Shown here one piece after another: positions 1-6,871 of a stretch of DNA of 64,000 bases. The notes beneath the pieces are model-generated. The model had not been told where the DNA came from. It saw only the letters and a program-made list of their open reading frames with translations, and did not search any database. A program made the translations under genes and the position numbers. Source of the DNA: Thermatribacter sp048814795 (GTDB taxonomy: Bacteria > Atribacterota > Atribacteria > Atribacterales > Thermatribacteraceae); NCBI GenBank assembly GCA_048814795.1, contig CP184673.1:372001-436000 (forward strand), in the 5' to 3' direction. Position 1 is the stretch's first letter. Every line of letters begins with the position of its first letter.

Positions 1-1
1 A

Positions 2-418
2 GTATACGCCTGCCCAATGGGGCTTTCTCCTCGCATCGTGAATCGAGCAATTAAAGAGCAGCTCCTCAAAGAGGGTCACAGGCCGGTCTTCTCCCAAAGA
101 GAGTTACAGGCTAGAGATACCTATCCCTATCGGAAAATACCGGTTTCAGTTCTCAAAAATCGTCTTCAGCTACACATTTATGAAACTGGTAATCTGTCCC
201 AGATGAAAAATGTTAAACCTACAAGGGTGGAACTATTATTAAAACAGCATGCAGGAGCGCCTGCTCAACCAGTCGTAAAAGTAGGCGACCAGGTCAAAGA
301 AGGCGATTTAGTGGGAGAAAGTGCCGGAGAAATAAGTGCTCGAATACACTCAAGTATTGAGGGGAAAGTGATATTTGTAAACGAAGAGAGAGTCGTTATT
401 GAAAAGCAGCGTACTTGA
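2..418 (+). CDS. pduS: PduS-like Fe-S flavoprotein, C-terminal part (5' cut by window)
   Basis: The frame is open from base 2, so this is the C-terminal 138 residues of a longer protein. It begins inside a Y-A-C-P-M-G segment, consistent with the last cysteine of a ferredoxin-type cluster. It ends with an RnfC/PduS-type barrel-sandwich domain (K-Q-H-x-G-A-P-A, V-G-D-x-V, I-H-x-S-x-x-G-x-V). PduS proteins are flavin and 4Fe-4S cobalamin reductases or electron carriers of BMC loci. No cobalamin-dependent enzyme is visible in this operon, so a role in recycling NADH or passing electrons through the PduT-like shell protein next door is my inference. The stop overlaps the Shine-Dalgarno of pduT, so the two are co-translated. 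An RnfC subunit is the main alternative; BMC context favours PduS. Confidence 0.8.
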   Translation, partial: VYACPMGLSPRIVNRAIKEQLLKEGHRPVFSQRELQARDTYPYRKIPVSVLKNRLQLHIYETGNLSQMKNVKPTRVELLLKQHAGAPAQPVVKVGDQVKEGDLVGESAGEISARIHSSIEGKVIFVNEERVVIEKQRT

Positions 419-426
419 GGTGTGAG

Positions 427-981
427 ATGAAGATAACCGTTTTGGGAGCGCTTGAGTTTAATTCGATCGCCATAGGCATCAAGTCGCTGGATGCAATGGT
501 CAAAGCAGCCCCAGTGAAGGTGATCGATGCCAAGACTATCTGTCCCGGGAAATTCCTGGTGTTGATTTGCGGAGAAGTAGCAGAAGTCGATGCGTCGCTT
601 ACTGCAGGCAAAACAACCGGTGAAGGATACTTAGTTGATGAACTCTTTATTCCCAATCTGCACCCCCAAATTGTTCCTGCTATTCTGGGGGCAGTGGAGT
701 GTAAAGAGTGGGATGCCATAGCTGTTGTCGAATCTTTTTCAGCACTGGCCAGTATCGAAGCCGCCGACATTACCGTTAAGACGGCAGAGGTGTTGGTTAC
801 AGAAGTGCGTCTTGCCGTCGGCATGGGAGGCAAATCTTACTTCAAGATATTAGGGGACATCCACGAAATAGAAGCTGCAGTGGGCGCAGCGAAAGAGGTT
901 ATCTCTCGAAAAGGACTTCTCTGTAAAGAGGTTATCATACCCAATCCCCATCCGGACATTCGTCCTTACTTTTTATTTTAA
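427..981 (+). CDS. pduT: BMC shell trimer with Fe-S site, PduT-like (BMC-T)
   Basis: This 184-residue protein has two tandem BMC domains (about 1-90 and 95-184), the size and layout of PduT. The segment T-I-C-P-G-K-F places Cys39 where PduT carries the cysteine that holds a 4Fe-4S cluster in the pore of the trimer. The second half has the matching G-M-G-G-K-S and a conserved I-P-x-P-H C-terminal region. The family forms a flat pseudohexameric trimer in the compartment shell and is thought to conduct electrons. ATG 427 is preferred over an in-frame TTG at 415, because GAGGTG lies just before it. The PduS-like partner is directly upstream, as in known loci, supporting a paired electron conduit across the shell. 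Confidence 0.9.
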   Translation: MKITVLGALEFNSIAIGIKSLDAMVKAAPVKVIDAKTICPGKFLVLICGEVAEVDASLTAGKTTGEGYLVDELFIPNLHPQIVPAILGAVECKEWDAIAVVESFSALASIEAADITVKTAEVLVTEVRLAVGMGGKSYFKILGDIHEIEAAVGAAKEVISRKGLLCKEVIIPNPHPDIRPYFLF

Positions 982-1061
982 AATTTGCTATGTAAAAGGC
1001 GACGTGGAGCAGGCAGTGTTATCTGGTGGTTTCTTAAAGAAAAAATGGTGAGGGGTTAAGT

Positions 1062-2504
1062 ATGAAAGTAAATGAAGCGGATATTCGCTTAATTGTAGAA
1101 AAGGTAATCAACCAGCTGGAAAAGACGGCGCTTTCATCGGGAGAAAGCAGCACCATCCGTGAAGCCAAAATTTCTTCCCGAGAAGGAGTCTTTGATGATG
1201 TTGAGGAAGCAATCCGAGCTGCGAAGAAAGCGCATCAGCTATTTATGGAAATTTCGCTTGACCAACGCCGCGAAATAATACAGGCTATTCGCCAGGCCAT
1301 ACTTAAAGAAGCAGAACAACTCTCGCGCATGGCGGTAGAAGAAACAGGGCTTGGTAGGGTGGAAGATAAAATACTTAAACATCGCTTGGTAGCCCTTAAA
1401 ACTCCGGGGGTAGAGGACGTTGAACCAGCAGTTTTCACTGATGAGCATGGTATGACTCTTATTGAGCGTGCGCCTTACGGCGTAATTGCATCAATAACAC
1501 CTTCCACCAACCCCACCACTACTGTATTCAATAACACAATCAGTATGATTTCTGCCGGCAATGCAGTAGTCTTCCATCCCCACCCTGGTGCAAAAGAATC
1601 CTCCAACGAAGCAGTAGCCCTTCTTAACCGAGTGATAGTTGAAAAGGGAGGACCAGAAAATCTGGTATGTTCCATTTCCCAACCCACAATGGAATCCGCA
1701 CAAAACCTTATGAAACACCCTGAAGTAAACCTGCTGGTGGTTACTGGAGGGCCTGCAGTAGTACGGGTTGCCATGAATAGTGGAAAGAAGGTTATTGCTG
1801 GTGGTCCCGGCAACCCTCCCTGCGTGGTAGACGAAACAGCTGATATTGAAAAGGCAGGTCGTGATATCGTTCTCGGTGCGGGTTTTGACAACAACATCGT
1901 TTGTATTTGCGAAAAAGAAATTTTGGTAGTTGCAGAAGTTGTCGATCAACTAAAAGAAGCCATGAAAAAGAATGGCGCAGTTGAATTAACTCCGCAGCAA
2001 ATGAAAGAAGTAACTTCTCTGGTCATAAACGAACCAGGGGGGCCGGGCAAGGCTGGAAAACCCCGCAAAGAATGGGTTGGCAAAGACGCCCATCTTATTG
2101 CCCAAGAAATAGGCCTGAAAGTCCCCAGGGAAACACGCATCCTCTTTGGAGAAGTGGACAGAGATCATCCACTGGTATGGACCGAACAACTACTGCCAGT
2201 GATACCTTTGGTACGCTTTGAGAGCGCCCAAGAAGCTATGGACTTCGCGGTTAAATGTGAACACGGCTTCAGACATACGGCGGTTATGCATTCTCGGAAT
2301 ATCGCCAATCTCTCCCAGATGGCCAAGATGATGAACTGCTCAATCTTTGTGAAAAATGGTCCTGCATACAGCGGTCTGGGCATGGGAGGAGCCGGTTTTA
2401 CTAGTTTCACAATAGCCACGCCCACTGGCGAAGGTCTCACCCGAGCCCGAACCTTCACTAGGGAGCGGCGTTGCACGCTCGTTGACTACTTCCGCATTGT
2501 ATAA
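1062..2504 (+). CDS. pduP: CoA-acylating aldehyde dehydrogenase of the microcompartment
   Basis: A 480-residue PduP/EutE-family enzyme that converts an aldehyde, NAD+ and CoA to acyl-CoA and NADH. The catalytic cysteine is Cys281 in F-D-N-N-I-V-C, and the nucleotide-binding region contains A-G-G-P-G-N-P-P. An amphipathic first helix (residues about 3-20, E-A-D-I-R-L-I-V-E-K-V) followed by a loose linker matches the encapsulation peptide of PduP. With DeoC in the same operon the likely substrate is acetaldehyde, giving acetyl-CoA for PduL. The insert G-K-A-G-K-P-R-K-E-W-V-G is typical of compartment-associated members. The start is ATG with GGTGAGGGG upstream, after an 80-base spacer. Confidence 0.93.
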   Translation: MKVNEADIRLIVEKVINQLEKTALSSGESSTIREAKISSREGVFDDVEEAIRAAKKAHQLFMEISLDQRREIIQAIRQAILKEAEQLSRMAVEETGLGRVEDKILKHRLVALKTPGVEDVEPAVFTDEHGMTLIERAPYGVIASITPSTNPTTTVFNNTISMISAGNAVVFHPHPGAKESSNEAVALLNRVIVEKGGPENLVCSISQPTMESAQNLMKHPEVNLLVVTGGPAVVRVAMNSGKKVIAGGPGNPPCVVDETADIEKAGRDIVLGAGFDNNIVCICEKEILVVAEVVDQLKEAMKKNGAVELTPQQMKEVTSLVINEPGGPGKAGKPRKEWVGKDAHLIAQEIGLKVPRETRILFGEVDRDHPLVWTEQLLPVIPLVRFESAQEAMDFAVKCEHGFRHTAVMHSRNIANLSQMAKMMNCSIFVKNGPAYSGLGMGGAGFTSFTIATPTGEGLTRARTFTRERRCTLVDYFRIV

Positions 2505-2516
2505 GGGAGGCTACTG

Positions 2517-2801
2517 ATGAAAATAGGTAGAGTAATTGGGAGCGTAGTGGCTACACAAAAAGTTAAGTCCCTGGAAGGGGTCAAGCTCTTATTAGTCCAG
2601 CCCCTTGACGAAAACTTGCAAGAAATCGGAACCCCAATCGTGGCTTGTGACATAGTTCAGGCCGGAGTTGGTGACCTAATCTTCTACGAGGGAGGAAGAG
2701 AAGCAGCTCTGGCTATTACTAACTGGTTTAATCCCTCAGATTGCACAATAATGGGAATTATCGATCAGGTAAACTTGATACGGAGTGACAGACAATCATG
2801 A
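2517..2801 (+). CDS. eutN: BMC vertex pentamer, EutN/CcmL family (first copy)
   Basis: A 94-residue protein of the EutN/CcmL/PduN family. These form pentamers that cap the vertices of the polyhedral shell. It opens with M-K-I-G-R-V-I-G-S-V-V-A-T and contains the family core L-L-V-Q-P-L, then D-x-V-Q-A-G-V-G-D, then I-M-G-I-I-D. A GGGAGG ribosome site lies 7 bases before the ATG. It overlaps the next pentamer gene by 4 bases. Two adjacent, clearly different pentamer genes are common in sugar-phosphate-type loci and suggest mixed vertices or differing attachment to cargo. Confidence 0.92.
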   Translation: MKIGRVIGSVVATQKVKSLEGVKLLLVQPLDENLQEIGTPIVACDIVQAGVGDLIFYEGGREAALAITNWFNPSDCTIMGIIDQVNLIRSDRQS

Positions 2802-3064
2802 TGCTAGCTCGAGTAATCGGAAATGTAGTTTCCACAGCCAAATTGCCTATTTTTCAAGGCATGAAAATCCTGATTGTCCAACCTCTTGGTGGAGACGGAA
2901 ATCCCAAGGGGAAAGCTTTCCTTGCTTTTGATACTGTGCAGGCAGGAGTTGGGGATACGGTTTTAGTGGTAGATGAGGGCAATTCCGCTCGCACAGTGCT
3001 TGGTGATCCACAAGCTCCCATTCGCACCTTGGTTATAGGCATTGTGGATGATGTTGAAAAATGA
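2798..3064 (+). CDS. eutN: BMC vertex pentamer, EutN/CcmL family (second copy)
   Basis: An 88-residue second pentamer protein, with A-R-V-I-G-N-V-V-S-T at the start and F-D-T-V-Q-A-G-V-G-D in the middle. It overlaps the previous gene (ATG at 2798, alternative ATG at 2801), so the two are translationally coupled. The closing segment I-G-I-V-D-D-V-E is family-typical. It differs from its neighbour throughout the middle loop, so it is not a recent duplicate. Function as a shell vertex protein is firm from family; why two are needed is not shown by the sequence. Confidence 0.92.
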   Translation: MMLARVIGNVVSTAKLPIFQGMKILIVQPLGGDGNPKGKAFLAFDTVQAGVGDTVLVVDEGNSARTVLGDPQAPIRTLVIGIVDDVEK

Positions 3065-3082
3065 CGAAGAGGGTAAAGAAAT

Positions 3083-3643
3083 ATGTCTGAAAAAGTGTAT
3101 TCACGAATTATTCATAACGTAGTGAGCAGCCTTCACACGTTGGGAATGCCTGAGAAGGAAACCGTAGAACCTGTTAATCAAAAAGACCACGTAGTTCGTG
3201 TCGCTATTGGGGCCGATCATGGAGGCTTTGAAGCCAAAGAAATCCTCAAAGATTATCTCACGGAATTGGGATACCGGGTGTACGACGTAGGAACTTTTAG
3301 CAAAGAGCGAACTGATTATCCTGATTTTGCTGTCAAAGTCGCTCAGAAGGTGGTTTCTGGAGAATGCGAACGGGGTATCATGATAGATGCAATGGGCATA
3401 GGCTCTTGCATGGTGTGTAACAAAGTACACGGGATCAGAGCCGCACTGTGCTATGACAAGCGAAGCGTAATCAACAGCCGAGAACACAACAATGCCAACG
3501 TGCTTACCTTAGGTGCTTTGGCACACCCAGCGGATGAGCTCTGCGAACTTGCCAAACTATGGTTGGAAACCAGATTCGCAGGAGGAAGGCATTGGGCTCG
3601 TATCAACAAAATGATGGCAGTGGAAAGGAGGAACAACTTTTAG
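3083..3643 (+). CDS. rpiB: RpiB-like sugar-phosphate isomerase with altered active site
   Basis: A 186-residue member of the RpiB/LacAB isomerase family, which interconverts ribose-5-phosphate and ribulose-5-phosphate. G-A-D-H-G-G-F (His46) and S-R-E-H-N-N-A-N (His135) match the substrate residues of E. coli RpiB. However, the loop that reads I-C-G-T-G in E. coli RpiB reads I-D-A-M-G here (Asp102, Met104), so both the catalytic cysteine and the following threonine are missing. About 37 extra residues precede the usual start and include an amphipathic stretch (V-Y-S-R-I-I-H-N-V-V), a likely encapsulation peptide. Its place between shell and deoC genes says it works on pentose phosphates in the compartment; the true reaction is uncertain. 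Confidence 0.85.
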   Translation: MSEKVYSRIIHNVVSSLHTLGMPEKETVEPVNQKDHVVRVAIGADHGGFEAKEILKDYLTELGYRVYDVGTFSKERTDYPDFAVKVAQKVVSGECERGIMIDAMGIGSCMVCNKVHGIRAALCYDKRSVINSREHNNANVLTLGALAHPADELCELAKLWLETRFAGGRHWARINKMMAVERRNNF

Positions 3644-3645
3644 CC

Positions 3646-4428
3646 ATGAGTGCTCCATTTTTAAACCGAGAAGAACTTATTGAGCGTATCACTAAAGAGG
3701 TATTAAATAGATTGCAAAACATACCACGCGTAGACGGAAAAGACCAAGCCGCTCCTTGCGTAAGCAACTTAGAAATTACCCCAGCATCAATTGCTCCTTA
3801 CATCGACCACACCCTCCTGAAACCAGATGCTTGTCTTTCAATGATAGAGAAGCTCTGCGATGAGGCAATTCAGTACGGTTTTTATTCAGTGTGTGTTAAT
3901 CCTTACTGGGTGCCGTTCTGTGCTAAAAAACTCCGGGGAACGGGAGTAAAGGTGTGCACAGTGGTAGGCTTTCCTTTAGGCGCCAATGAAAGCCGCGTTA
4001 AGGCCTTTGAGGCTCGCAGCGCTATTGAAAACGGAGCAGATGAAATTGATATGGTAATTAACATAGGAGCTCTAAAATCTAGAAACCTTAAAGCTGTTGA
4101 AGAAGACTTGAGGGCCGTAAAGCGAGCCTGTCGACAAACTACAGTTACCAAAGCTATAATTGAAGCTTGCCTTCTAAGTGACGAGGAAAAAGTGCTGGTC
4201 TCCAAAATGATTAAGGAAGTAGGATACGATTTTGTCAAAACTTCCACAGGCTTTGCCGGAGGCGGAGCAACGGCCCACGATGTAGCTTTAATCCGTCGAA
4301 CGGTGGGACCCAAAATGGGTATTAAGGCTTCTGGTGGTATTCGCACTTTCGAAGATGCTAAACTCATGATCCTTTCGGGTGCTACCCGTCTGGGAACCAG
4401 TGCATCGGTTAAGATAGTTAGCAGTTAG
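3646..4428 (+). CDS. deoC: Deoxyribose-phosphate aldolase (DERA), compartment-targeted
   Basis: A class I aldolase that splits 2-deoxyribose-5-phosphate into acetaldehyde and glyceraldehyde-3-phosphate. All key residues are present: Asp135 (E-I-D-M-V), the Schiff-base Lys198 (F-V-K-T-S-T-G-F) and Lys227 (G-I-K-A-S-G-G-I-R). At 260 residues it is longer than short bacterial DeoC because of about 45 N-terminal residues, with an amphipathic helix (L-N-R-E-E-L-I-E-R-I) and a linker like other cargo in this operon. ATG 3646 is chosen; GGAGG lies 14 bases upstream, which is rather long. An upstream in-frame extension to 3559 would overlap rpiB and has no homologous look. It supplies the aldehyde for the PduP-like enzyme. 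Confidence 0.94.
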   Translation: MSAPFLNREELIERITKEVLNRLQNIPRVDGKDQAAPCVSNLEITPASIAPYIDHTLLKPDACLSMIEKLCDEAIQYGFYSVCVNPYWVPFCAKKLRGTGVKVCTVVGFPLGANESRVKAFEARSAIENGADEIDMVINIGALKSRNLKAVEEDLRAVKRACRQTTVTKAIIEACLLSDEEKVLVSKMIKEVGYDFVKTSTGFAGGGATAHDVALIRRTVGPKMGIKASGGIRTFEDAKLMILSGATRLGTSASVKIVSS

Positions 4429-4441
4429 GTGGGGAACAACA

Positions 4442-5116
4442 ATGAGCATTCCGGAAAGAGAAACATGGGAAGAAATTGCTAAAACAGTGGCGGAAGTACT
4501 AAGCGAAGAGTTTAAATTTTCAAAAGCAACCCTGGAGAGTGGTTCTTTCCAGGTACCAGTGGAAGTTTCCAACCGACATTGTCATTTAACCAAAGAAACT
4601 TTTGAAATACTTTACGGAAAAGAAAGACGGTTAACCCCCATTCGTGCTCTCTCTCAGCTTGGAGAGTTTGCCTGTGAAGAAACAGTAGCCGTGATTGGGC
4701 GAAATATGCGAATGATCGAGAGAGTGAGAATTGTTGGTCCATGGCGAAAATATGATCAGGTAGAGCTCTCTTTTACTGATGGTTTTTATCTTGGCTTAGA
4801 CCTCCCAACGCGTCTTTCCGGAGACATAGCCAATTCTTCACCCATTACTCTGGTAGGCCCCCAGGGAGTAGTTGCTCTTAAGGAAGGTGCCATCAGAGCT
4901 GCTCGTCATCTTCATCTGTCTCCGGAGGAAGCAGAACATTTTCAACTAAAAAATGGTGACCGAGTAAGCCTGGAAATACCGGGTCCGAACGGTTTAATTT
5001 TAAGCCAGGTAATAGTCCGGGTAAGTTCTACCGGAAGACTTGCCTGTCACATCGACACTGACGAAGCTAACGCGGCAGGCCTGAGGGACAAAGGCATTGG
5101 TAGGATTATCCGCTAA
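4442..5116 (+). CDS. pduL: PduL-type phosphotransacylase
   Basis: A 224-residue PduL, which converts acyl-CoA and phosphate to acyl phosphate and free CoA, so recycling CoA inside the compartment. The metal-binding histidine motifs are visible: S-N-R-H-C-H-L-T (His46, His48), A-A-R-H-L-H-L (His155, His157) and C-H-I-D-T-D-E-A-N near the C terminus. A roughly 20-residue amphipathic N-terminal helix (T-W-E-E-I-A-K-T-V-A-E-V-L) is a probable encapsulation peptide. It closes the BMC operon; the acetyl phosphate formed would yield ATP through an acetate kinase encoded elsewhere. The start is ATG after GGTGGGG. Confidence 0.94.
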   Translation: MSIPERETWEEIAKTVAEVLSEEFKFSKATLESGSFQVPVEVSNRHCHLTKETFEILYGKERRLTPIRALSQLGEFACEETVAVIGRNMRMIERVRIVGPWRKYDQVELSFTDGFYLGLDLPTRLSGDIANSSPITLVGPQGVVALKEGAIRAARHLHLSPEEAEHFQLKNGDRVSLEIPGPNGLILSQVIVRVSSTGRLACHIDTDEANAAGLRDKGIGRIIR

Positions 5117-5215
5117 AGACCTGGACCAACTGCCCTTAAAAGCGATACCTACTAACTTCGATTTAGCACTTTCATAAAAAGCTTTCAACGTCTTCGCTTC
5201 GGAATTGGAAAAGCA

Positions 5216-5244
5216 TTGACTTGGCTTAATCTATTGCATTAAAT
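5216..5244 (+). promoter_or_regulatory. Predicted sigma-70-type promoter for mscL
   Basis: TTGACT (5216-5221), a 17-base spacer, then TTAAAT (5239-5244), 33 bases before the mscL start. The -35 is near consensus and the -10 matches 4 of 6. This suggests mscL is transcribed separately from the BMC operon. Confidence 0.55.
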
Positions 5245-5277
5245 AAATGCAACAACCAAAAACGAGAGGTGGGTTAC

Positions 5278-5664
5278 ATGCTTAAGGGATTTAAGGAATT
5301 CGTCTTGCGAGGCAATGTGCTGGACCTAGCCATCGCGGTAATCATTGGCACTGCTTTCAACAAAGTGATTAGCTCTCTGGTACAGGATGTATTGATGCCT
5401 TTTATAAGCATCACGGCAGGTAGAGCACCGGATTTCTCCTCTTGGAAGCTGGGAATAATAAACATTGGTAACTTTCTAAATGCTGTGATCGGTTTCCTGA
5501 CGGTGGCCTCTGCTATTTATTTCTTTATAGTAGTCCCCTCTAACATTCTCAAGAGCAAAGCAACCAAACCAAAACAAGCACCGCCACCGCAACCAAGCGA
5601 GGAAGTAAAGCTCCTGAGAGAAATAGCAGACCTGCTCAAGGATTTGAAGCTCCACCAAGCCTGA
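5278..5664 (+). CDS. mscL: Large-conductance mechanosensitive channel
   Basis: A 128-residue MscL. The N terminus M-L-K-G-F-K-E-F-V-L-R-G-N-V is the conserved amphipathic gate helix, followed by TM1 (about 15-45, A-V-I-I-G-T-A-F), a periplasmic loop, TM2 (about 70-92) and a C-terminal bundle helix (E-E-V-K-L-L-R-E-I-A-D-L-L). The family forms a pentameric pore that opens under membrane tension to relieve osmotic shock. ATG 5278 is chosen over GTG 5269 because GAGAGGTGG sits at the right distance only for it. It is convergent with the deoR-type gene, with only 14 bases between them and no terminator seen. Confidence 0.95.
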   Translation: MLKGFKEFVLRGNVLDLAIAVIIGTAFNKVISSLVQDVLMPFISITAGRAPDFSSWKLGIINIGNFLNAVIGFLTVASAIYFFIVVPSNILKSKATKPKQAPPPQPSEEVKLLREIADLLKDLKLHQA

Positions 5665-5678
5665 AAACCTTACAGCCT

Positions 5679-6452
5679 TTACACCACATAATATTGAACG
5701 TTCGTCTTTTCCAGAACCCGAAGGTATTCCTTGGAAACACCACTATCGGTTATCACAATGTCCATCTCGCCCAAATCAGCAAAATAGGCAGCAGTAACCT
5801 TACCAAACTTTGAAGAGTCCACAAGTAAAATCTTGGTATCCGAGTGCTCGATAATTGCCCTTTTAGTCTGCACCTCGTAGAAATTGGCACAAGTGATGCC
5901 CAGTTTTTCATCAACCCCAGCCGCTGAAATAAAGGCTTTATTAGCTCTTACTCTCCTGATAAGCTCAACTCCTTCCACGCTCTCAAACATTAAACTGTTT
6001 TCGTGAAAATAACCGCCTGGAAAGATTATTTGGCTTCCCTTGTTATGTTGATAAACACCAAGCAAGATGTTAAGGCAGTAACAAACAATGGTAAGCCGCA
6101 TATTTTGAGGGATGAACCTGGGAAGGTGCTCTGTTGTCGAGCCAGTATCTATTATTATCGTATCTTCTTCCCTAATAAAAGAAGCGGCTTTCTGACAAAT
6201 CTTTATTTTTTCCTTTATCATGTGAGACTTGGCCTTGGTAATCGTGTATTCTTCGTTGAACGGCGTAGACTCTCTCCGCATAACGGCGCCCCCAGGAATG
6301 AGTCTTAAAACGCCTTCATCTGCAAGCTCCTGGAGGTCTCTTCTAATAGTCATGCTCGATACACCCAAGCGATTAGAAAGTTCTTTTATACTGACGGTTC
6401 CTTCAAGAATAATTTGTTTACTAATATAGTCCAACCGCTCTCTCTTTTTCAC
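5679..6452 (-). CDS. DeoR/GlpR-family sugar-phosphate-responsive repressor
   Basis: A 257-residue DeoR-family regulator. The N-terminal winged helix-turn-helix (residues about 5-57) has the family signature V-S-S-M-T-I-R-R-D-L-Q-E-L. The C-terminal sensor domain follows the DeoRC pattern, with D-T-G-S-T-T for phosphate binding and I-S-A-A-G-V-D near the middle. Such proteins usually repress adjacent sugar operons until a phosphorylated sugar binds. It is divergent from the transporter operon at 6872 and lies beside the BMC operon, so either or both are plausible targets. The GTG start has AGGAGG about 12 bases upstream, a slightly long spacing. Confidence 0.9.
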   Translation of the reverse strand: MKKRERLDYISKQIILEGTVSIKELSNRLGVSSMTIRRDLQELADEGVLRLIPGGAVMRRESTPFNEEYTITKAKSHMIKEKIKICQKAASFIREEDTIIIDTGSTTEHLPRFIPQNMRLTIVCYCLNILLGVYQHNKGSQIIFPGGYFHENSLMFESVEGVELIRRVRANKAFISAAGVDEKLGITCANFYEVQTKRAIIEHSDTKILLVDSSKFGKVTAAYFADLGEMDIVITDSGVSKEYLRVLEKTNVQYYVV

Positions 6453-6577
6453 GGTTTTTCTCTGCCTCCTGAAAAAAGACTTAAAATATGGATTAACAGA
6501 TTTCCTGCGCCCGTGTTGCTTCTATAACAATACCTTCCCTAAGGCGTACTTTTGTCACAAAGTTTTCTACTTTTTAG

Positions 6578-6606
6578 ATTTTACCAACAATTGTCCTGCG
6601 TGTCAA
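6578..6606 (-). promoter_or_regulatory. Promoter of the deoR-type regulator
   Basis: On the - strand: TTGACA (6606-6601), exactly 17 bases, then TAAAAT (6583-6578). This leaves an untranslated leader of about 120 bases before the GTG at 6452. The -35 is perfect. Confidence 0.65.
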
Positions 6607-6670
6607 AGTTTTCGATGAATTAAGGCCCTTTATCCCGTTTTTATGCTTTCTGATTGTTTCCTTTTGATGG

Positions 6671-6716
6671 TTGACAACCGCAATAGAAAGTTATATTATT
6701 ATCGCAAAATGATAAT
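6671..6716 (+). promoter_or_regulatory. Promoter and operator of the sugar transporter operon
   Basis: TTGACA (6671-6676), 17 bases, TATTAT (6694-6699) is a near-perfect vegetative promoter. Overlapping the -10 and likely start site is an inverted repeat, ATTATC-GCAAAAT-GATAAT (6698-6716), well placed for repression, most simply by the divergent DeoR-type protein. A similar repeat with the same seven-base centre lies in the promoter at 55391. The leader to the first gene is about 165 bases and contains an unused AGGAGGTG at 6759-6766. Confidence 0.65.
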
Positions 6717-6871
6717 TTATGTACAAATATCTTTGGTTTAGTTGTGAGAGCTGTCCACAGGAGGTGATGCGAAAAGAATAAGTAATGAGAGACTACCAAA
6801 AGCTTGATCAAAAGGTTGCAGTATGGGATCTTTTAAGCACAAAACCTTAACGAAAAGGAGGATGAGCTAGG

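Noticed and set aside
396..833. Long open frame opposite pduT
   Set aside because: It is antisense to a gene with clear homology, rich in Ser/Thr/Ala from codon shadowing, and has no ribosome site.
6785..6850. 21-codon ORF in the leader of the transporter operon as a real gene
   Set aside because: The Shine-Dalgarno is 18 bases away and there is no similarity; kept only as a leader-peptide possibility.
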